A DNA stretch of 47,712 nucleotides from Microcaldota archaeon (GTDB lineage: Archaea; Micrarchaeota; Micrarchaeia; Anstonellales; SKW190). Position numbers and translations under genes: made by a program. Below, piece by piece: positions 44,014 to 47,712 of this stretch (positions within the stretch are counted from its first letter, which is position 1; each line of letters begins with the position of its first letter). The notes below the pieces were generated by a model. It did no database searches. It saw only the letters and a program-made list of their open reading frames with translations, and had not been told where the DNA came from. The DNA is taken from the NCBI GenBank assembly GCA_026414265.1, contig JAOAJI010000007.1, positions 1 through 47,712 of the forward strand, in the 5' to 3' direction.

Positions 44014-45177
44014 ATGAGAAGAGTAGCTGTTATAGGTATAGGTATAACAAAATTCGGCGAGCACTGGGAAAAGGGCTTCAGAGACCTGGTTATTGAAGCC
44101 GGAAAAAACGCATTGGAAGATGCGAATGTCCAAGGAGAGGAAATCGACGCTTTATTTGTTGGAGCCATGTCTCCTGGACTGATGGTAGGACAAGAGCATG
44201 CTGCTGCTTTAGTAGCAGACTACATAGGTCTTAATCCCATACCTGCTACGAGAGTTGAAGGCGCTTGCGCCTCAGGAGGACTCGCTTTCAGAAACGCTTA
44301 CATGGCTGTTGCTTCTGGAATGCACGACATAGTAGTTGCAGGAGGAGCAGAAAAAATGACTGATTTAGATACTGCGCAGATTTCAACTGTTTTAGGTGGA
44401 GCTGGAGACGAAGAATGGGAACTATTTCAAGGCGCTACTTTTCCTGCCATCTATGCGCTCATGGCTAAAAGGCACATGCACGAATACCATACAAGAGAAG
44501 AGGACATGGCACTCGTATCAGTAAAGAATCATAAACATGCAAGCATGAACGACTATGCACAATTCCAAAAGGAAATAACAGTAGAAGAGGTTTTGGAATC
44601 AAAAACTGTTTCATCTCCACTAAAATTGCTTGATTGTTCACCAATAACAGATGGTGCTGCAGTAGTGGTACTAGCGGAACTCGAAAAAGCAAAAAAATAT
44701 ACTGATACTTTAATTGAAGTTATTGGCTCTGGACAGGCAAGTGGGCAAATAGCCTTACACGATAGACAGTCTATAACGCAAATAGATGCTACAAGAGTTG
44801 CTGCTGAAAAAGCACTCAAACAAGCAAAAGTTACGCACAAAGACATTGACCTGGTTGAAGTCCATGACTGTTTCACTATTGCTGAAATACTCGCACTTGA
44901 AGACTTAGGGTTCTTTAAAAAAGGCGAAGCAGTGAAAGCAATAAGAGAAAACCAAACGTATTACGATGGCTCATTACCAGTAAATACTTCAGGAGGATTG
45001 AAAGGCTGTGGGCACCCAGTAGGTGCTACAGGCATCAAACAGATAGTAGAAGTTGCTATACAGCTGAGAAACCAAGCAGGGAAAAGACAAGTAAAAAACG
45101 CAGAAATAGGAATGACACACAATGTAGGAGGTTCTGGAGCTACAGCAGTAGTTCACATACTGAAGAGAATCAAATGA
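44014..45177 (+). CDS. Acetyl-CoA acetyltransferase (thiolase) of the mevalonate pathway
   Basis: 387 residues. Nucleophile Cys in EGACASGG, His in VEVHDCFTIAE, second Cys-His in KGCGHPVGATG; the archaeal thiolase/SCP-x type. Makes acetoacetyl-CoA for HMG-CoA synthase. Three ATGs open the frame (43999, 44008, 44014); only the last has a Shine-Dalgarno-like GTGAT four bases before it and the expected start MRRVAVIGIG. Followed by the DUF35 protein after 27 bases. Confidence 0.95.
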   Translation: MRRVAVIGIGITKFGEHWEKGFRDLVIEAGKNALEDANVQGEEIDALFVGAMSPGLMVGQEHAAALVADYIGLNPIPATRVEGACASGGLAFRNAYMAVASGMHDIVVAGGAEKMTDLDTAQISTVLGGAGDEEWELFQGATFPAIYALMAKRHMHEYHTREEDMALVSVKNHKHASMNDYAQFQKEITVEEVLESKTVSSPLKLLDCSPITDGAAVVVLAELEKAKKYTDTLIEVIGSGQASGQIALHDRQSITQIDATRVAAEKALKQAKVTHKDIDLVEVHDCFTIAEILALEDLGFFKKGEAVKAIRENQTYYDGSLPVNTSGGLKGCGHPVGATGIKQIVEVAIQLRNQAGKRQVKNAEIGMTHNVGGSGATAVVHILKRIK

Positions 45178-45204
45178 TGGTTATACTTTAAACGGTGAAT
45201 TAAA

Positions 45205-45606
45205 ATGAAAAAAAACTTGGCACTTGTTTGGAGAAGGATCCCTCAAAGATACAGGTTAATAGGTTCCTTATGTGAATCGTGTAATGAAAAGTTTTTTCCC
45301 AAAAGACATTTCTGTCCCAAGTGCAGAAGAAAAGGCAAAATTAAAGATTTCCAGTTCTCTGGTAAAGGTTCTGTTTATTCTTACACCAAAGTAAGCGTAG
45401 CACCAGAGGGGTATGAATCGATGGCACCGTACTACTTAGCTATAGTCAAGCTTGACGAAGGACCTTTGCTGTTGGCACAAATAGTAGATTGCGAAGATGA
45501 CGAAATTCATATTGGAGCTAAGGTGCGAAAGGCTTTCAGGATAATGAACAAGGACGGAAAAGAAGGAGTTATAAACTATGGCTTCAAGTTCATTATAGAT
45601 AATTAA
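45205..45606 (+). CDS. DUF35 OB-fold zinc-ribbon protein
   Basis: 133 residues. A rubredoxin-like zinc ribbon (CESCNEKFFPKRHFCPKC) is followed by an OB-fold (GSVYSYTKVSVAPEG, YYLAIVKLDEGPLLLAQI). In the archaeal thiolase-HMGS complex this protein bridges the two enzymes; the three-gene cluster supports the same role here. No enzymatic residues. Confidence 0.93.
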   Translation: MKKNLALVWRRIPQRYRLIGSLCESCNEKFFPKRHFCPKCRRKGKIKDFQFSGKGSVYSYTKVSVAPEGYESMAPYYLAIVKLDEGPLLLAQIVDCEDDEIHIGAKVRKAFRIMNKDGKEGVINYGFKFIIDN

Positions 45607-45633
45607 TGATTGCAATCATCAGGTGAGTTGAAA

Positions 45634-45996
45634 ATGGCTATAAAAACTGACAAGAAACTAATAGCGATAGTAGCAGCATTTGCAAATTTCTGGATTCCTG
45701 GAAGCGGATATTTGATTTTACAGAAGAGGCTAGTTTTCGGAGTCATCATGCTCGCAAGTCAGTTGTTAGGACTTATATTTTACTTTACTGATGAGTTAGT
45801 ATATTCAAGAGCAACTAATAACATCCTTTTTGTAATATCAGTACTATTGCTTGGCTTGGCTTTTGCTTATGACGCTTATGAACTAGGAACAAGCGATACC
45901 AAATCAGAAGCACCATCAAGTGATCTCAGTAATACCCAAACAGATAAAAGCTCAGAAACCAAAACCGAAGTAGAAAAAGAAGTTAAAACCAATTAA
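45634..45996 (+). CDS. Small two- or three-span membrane protein
   Basis: 120 residues: membrane segments near 8-28 (IAIVAAFANFWIPGSGYLIL), 30-50 and 62-80, then a polar Ser/Thr/Lys/Glu tail. The IPGSGYLILQKR turn recalls TM2-like or DUF5683-like proteins, but I cannot assign it. GGTGAGTT four bases before ATG 45634 fixes the start. It follows the DUF35 gene and may share its transcript. Confidence 0.65.
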   Translation: MAIKTDKKLIAIVAAFANFWIPGSGYLILQKRLVFGVIMLASQLLGLIFYFTDELVYSRATNNILFVISVLLLGLAFAYDAYELGTSDTKSEAPSSDLSNTQTDKSSETKTEVEKEVKTN

Positions 45997-46001
45997 CTAA
46001 C

Positions 46002-46358
46002 CTATGCCTTCTTCTGGAGCTCTAATATCGCTAATGAAATGTCTCCTTTGGCTTCCTTTAAGGCTTTTATCGCCGTTTCTCTATTTACATTAACCGAGTC
46101 CATGACTAATTTTATGTCTTCTTCTTGAAACTCGCTGCTTTTTGTATCTTTATTATCTGTATCACTCTGAACCATTTGAGGCTTTCCTGAAACCTGAAAA
46201 TACGATTGTCCTTGCATTAGTACTTCTATGACCTCTGGGTTGTTTATTTCTAACTTTTGGTCGTCTTCCTTAACAAAAATGACCTTCTTTATCTTATGAG
46301 TTATTGTTTTTATCCCCATTCTTTTCATCAATTGCTCCATCTGCCTCGGATCAAACAT
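46002..46358 (-). CDS. nac: Nascent polypeptide-associated complex protein
   Basis: 118 residues. The NAC domain (MFDPRQMEQLMKRMGIK, EVIEVLMQGQSYFQVSG) is followed by a C-terminal UBA domain (EEDIKLVMDSVNVNRETAIK). It binds nascent chains at the ribosome as a homodimer in archaea. Start ATG 46358 with GTGGGT four bases before. Last gene of the S15-S3Ae-NAC operon, 10 bases after S3Ae. Confidence 0.95.
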   Translation of the reverse strand: MFDPRQMEQLMKRMGIKTITHKIKKVIFVKEDDQKLEINNPEVIEVLMQGQSYFQVSGKPQMVQSDTDNKDTKSSEFQEEDIKLVMDSVNVNRETAIKALKEAKGDISLAILELQKKA

Positions 46359-46368
46359 TACAACCCAC

Positions 46369-47034
46369 TCATGCGTTTGATGAAACAGGAACAGATGTCG
46401 TAGAAGTTGAATCACTTTTAGTTGAACCTTGTTTCTGCTGCTCTTTCTTCTTTTCCTGTGTTCTTATCAATTCGATTTTCTTTATTTCGAACCTAGAAAT
46501 AGGGAATATCTTTTTTATCTGGTTATAAGTATCGACACTTAACTTTCCATAAAATAAGTTACTAAGTAGCTCATCTAAAGTCATTTCAGCGGTCTTCTGT
46601 AAATACAACTCTTTCAACTTGTTTCGTATATCAGTTCTTGTTCTTCTACTACATTTGTGCTGAGTAACAACAAAAAACTTGATTTTGATGTTTTTGTTGT
46701 CTTTCGTCTTAAACTTTTCAACGTAGTCTATCAGGCTCTTCCTCCTTCTTATTAACGTAGTCAAATAAGAAAATACAAGCTCGTGTCTATCATATTCTGT
46801 GTAACAATTGTTTCCTTTTACTTCAACTATCCTGAACTTGACAATAGTATATGGATTAGGTAATGCAAAACTACCAGTCAACGTATCCAAAGTAAAAGAT
46901 ACCCTTCTGTTTAGCAAATTAGATTCGTCACTTGAAACTATTTCACCTACCTTTTTCTTACCAAAAATTTCAGGTGAAATTACGTTATACCACTTCTTTG
47001 ATTTCCATTTGTCAACGACTTTTTTTGTTGCCAT
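46369..47034 (-). CDS. rps3ae: 30S ribosomal protein S3Ae
   Basis: 221 residues. Recognised by KKWYNVISPEIFGKKKVGEI, RRVSFTLDTLTGSF, FFVVTQHKCSRRTRTDIRNK and the closing FPISRFEIKKIELI. A polar Ser/Thr-rich tail of about 30 residues ends the protein. GGTGA four bases before ATG 47034. 22 bases after S15. Confidence 0.95.
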   Translation of the reverse strand: MATKKVVDKWKSKKWYNVISPEIFGKKKVGEIVSSDESNLLNRRVSFTLDTLTGSFALPNPYTIVKFRIVEVKGNNCYTEYDRHELVFSYLTTLIRRRKSLIDYVEKFKTKDNKNIKIKFFVVTQHKCSRRTRTDIRNKLKELYLQKTAEMTLDELLSNLFYGKLSVDTYNQIKKIFPISRFEIKKIELIRTQEKKKEQQKQGSTKSDSTSTTSVPVSSNA

Positions 47035-47056
47035 TAGATCACCATGAGTTCAGTTA

Positions 47057-47512
47057 TTACCTAACAATCAGTTCTGCTGTTTCTCTAGAATACCTCCAGT
47101 TCTGAGGCAATACTTTTGTTCTCCTGTAATACCTGACTAAACGCCTTATCTTTGACTCAACCCAAGTCAATCTAACACTGTTGTAAGTATCTCTCTTGTT
47201 TGACCTAAGATGTCTGATCATCCTCACTGCTCGTCTTATCAAACTCAATAAATCTTCAGGCAGTTCCATGACCACTTGGTTCTCTTTTAATATCTCTACT
47301 ATCTTTTTACCGCAAATTGCCTTGACATCAGGTACTTTGTGCTTGTCTCTCAAAATAGCGCCTATCTGCGAAGGGCTGTTACCTTGCCTGTATAAAGAAA
47401 CAACCAAATCTTCTACCTCTGCAGGAGTAATCTCTAAATCTTCAGGCACGGGTCTAAAAGGCTTCTTATAAGATTTGGCAGTACCTCTTTTTCGCGCATG
47501 CATTCTTGCCAT
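47057..47512 (-). CDS. rps15: 30S ribosomal protein S15
   Basis: 151 residues, archaeal/eukaryal S13e/S15 form. The N-terminal extension MARMHARKRGTAKSYKKP is typical, then the SPSQIGAILRDKHKVPDV block and the S15 helices (LIRRAVRMIRHLRSNKRD, RLVRYYRRT). Binds 16S h20-h22. ATG 47512 has GTGAT before it; the GTG at 47521 is part of that site. Confidence 0.96.
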   Translation of the reverse strand: MARMHARKRGTAKSYKKPFRPVPEDLEITPAEVEDLVVSLYRQGNSPSQIGAILRDKHKVPDVKAICGKKIVEILKENQVVMELPEDLLSLIRRAVRMIRHLRSNKRDTYNSVRLTWVESKIRRLVRYYRRTKVLPQNWRYSRETAELIVR

Positions 47513-47645
47513 AAATATCACAAAATAGATATTCTCATAAGTATGTCATGATATTAAACATAATGGATTTTTAAAAGTTTTCTTTGAATACTGGAAAACT
47601 AGCCATGTTACCTTTATTAACTCAATCCTTTAATTTTAATTATCA

Positions 47646-47712
47646 ATGCGGTTAAAAATCGAACTAAAACCAAACGATTCCAATAACTTCTTCATTCCTT
47701 TCAATTACAACC
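47646..47712 (+). CDS. cas6: N-terminus of a probable Cas6 CRISPR RNA endonuclease (cut by window end)
   Basis: 22 residues are visible before the edge: MRLKIELKPNDSNNFFIPFN then YN. The pattern M-R-x-x-I-x-L-x-P-(D/E)-D...-(V/I)-P-(F/Y)-N is the first strand and turn of Cas6 proteins, e.g. the Pyrococcus form. This is short evidence, and other RAMP-fold proteins start alike. It would place a CRISPR-Cas locus just outside the window. Divergent from S15 with about 130 AT-rich bases between. Confidence 0.5.
   Translation, partial: MRLKIELKPNDSNNFFIPFNYN

Overview
The window is archaeal and most likely from a DPANN-type genome (small, AT-rich, host-associated or fermentative lineage). The domain is secure. 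It carries a 16S rRNA with an archaeal 5' end, Alba, TFE, aIF5A, aIF1, NAC, ribosomal proteins S3Ae, S15, S24e and S27ae, RNase P component 4, CTP-type riboflavin kinase, PurP, class I HMG-CoA reductase, a bulge-helix-bulge tRNA intron and a C/D box sRNA. The DPANN placement is inference, from unlinked rRNA, compact tightly spaced genes and many short orphan proteins.

Layout. 1-127: tail of an unidentified gene. 267-1777: 16S rRNA on the minus strand, standing alone, with leader and trailer arms that form a processing stem. 1982-6069 (minus): orphan exported protein, Sua5 and a 793-aa membrane protein ending in a Roadblock/LC7-like domain. 6154-9994 (plus): hydE-hydF-hydG, a complete [FeFe]-hydrogenase H-cluster maturation operon; no hydrogenase structural gene lies in the window. 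10015-14996 (minus): CPBP protease, S27ae, S24e, aIF5A, an orphan, an Alg7/AglH-type GlcNAc-1-P transferase and HMG-CoA reductase. 15155-16177: Alba and a KH-like protein. 16281-17233 (minus): IMPase-family phosphatase and tRNA-Ser(GCU). 17327-23556 (plus): winged-helix protein, AMMECR1, orphan, HD phosphohydrolase, orphan, TFE and PurP. 23566-30700 (mostly minus): RNase HIII-like enzyme, RNase P component 4 (plus), an odd tRNA-Pro with anticodon AGG, surface/membrane proteins, a GlmU-like bifunctional enzyme and an ankyrin-repeat protein. 30881-30936: C/D box sRNA. 30984-33459 (plus): RibK, Y-family polymerase, a membrane protein and an intron-containing tRNA-Cys(GCA). 33467-36783: flavoprotein disulfide reductase, glutaredoxin, TrmB-like regulator and D-2-hydroxyacid dehydrogenase. 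36926-41949: orphans, Xaa-Pro peptidase, aIF1, a short DUF460 nuclease-fold protein that appears to start with CUG, and a Cys-rich surface protein. 42203-45996 (plus): regulator, HMG-CoA synthase, thiolase, DUF35 protein and a small membrane protein. 46002-47512 (minus): S15, S3Ae and NAC. 47646-end: the first residues of a probable Cas6.

How it fits together. The 16S 3' end (CACCTCC) matches the GGTG/GGTGA Shine-Dalgarno sequences seen before internal operon genes, and this was used to choose starts. Several first genes have a TATA box about 25-30 bases before the ATG and look leaderless. Metabolically the region suggests an anaerobic fermenter that makes or uses H2 through an [FeFe] hydrogenase, reduces a 2-oxoacid, retains the upper mevalonate pathway for isoprenoid lipids, and builds UDP-GlcNAc and dolichol-linked glycan. 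All functional calls are from motif and family recognition by eye; no searches were run.
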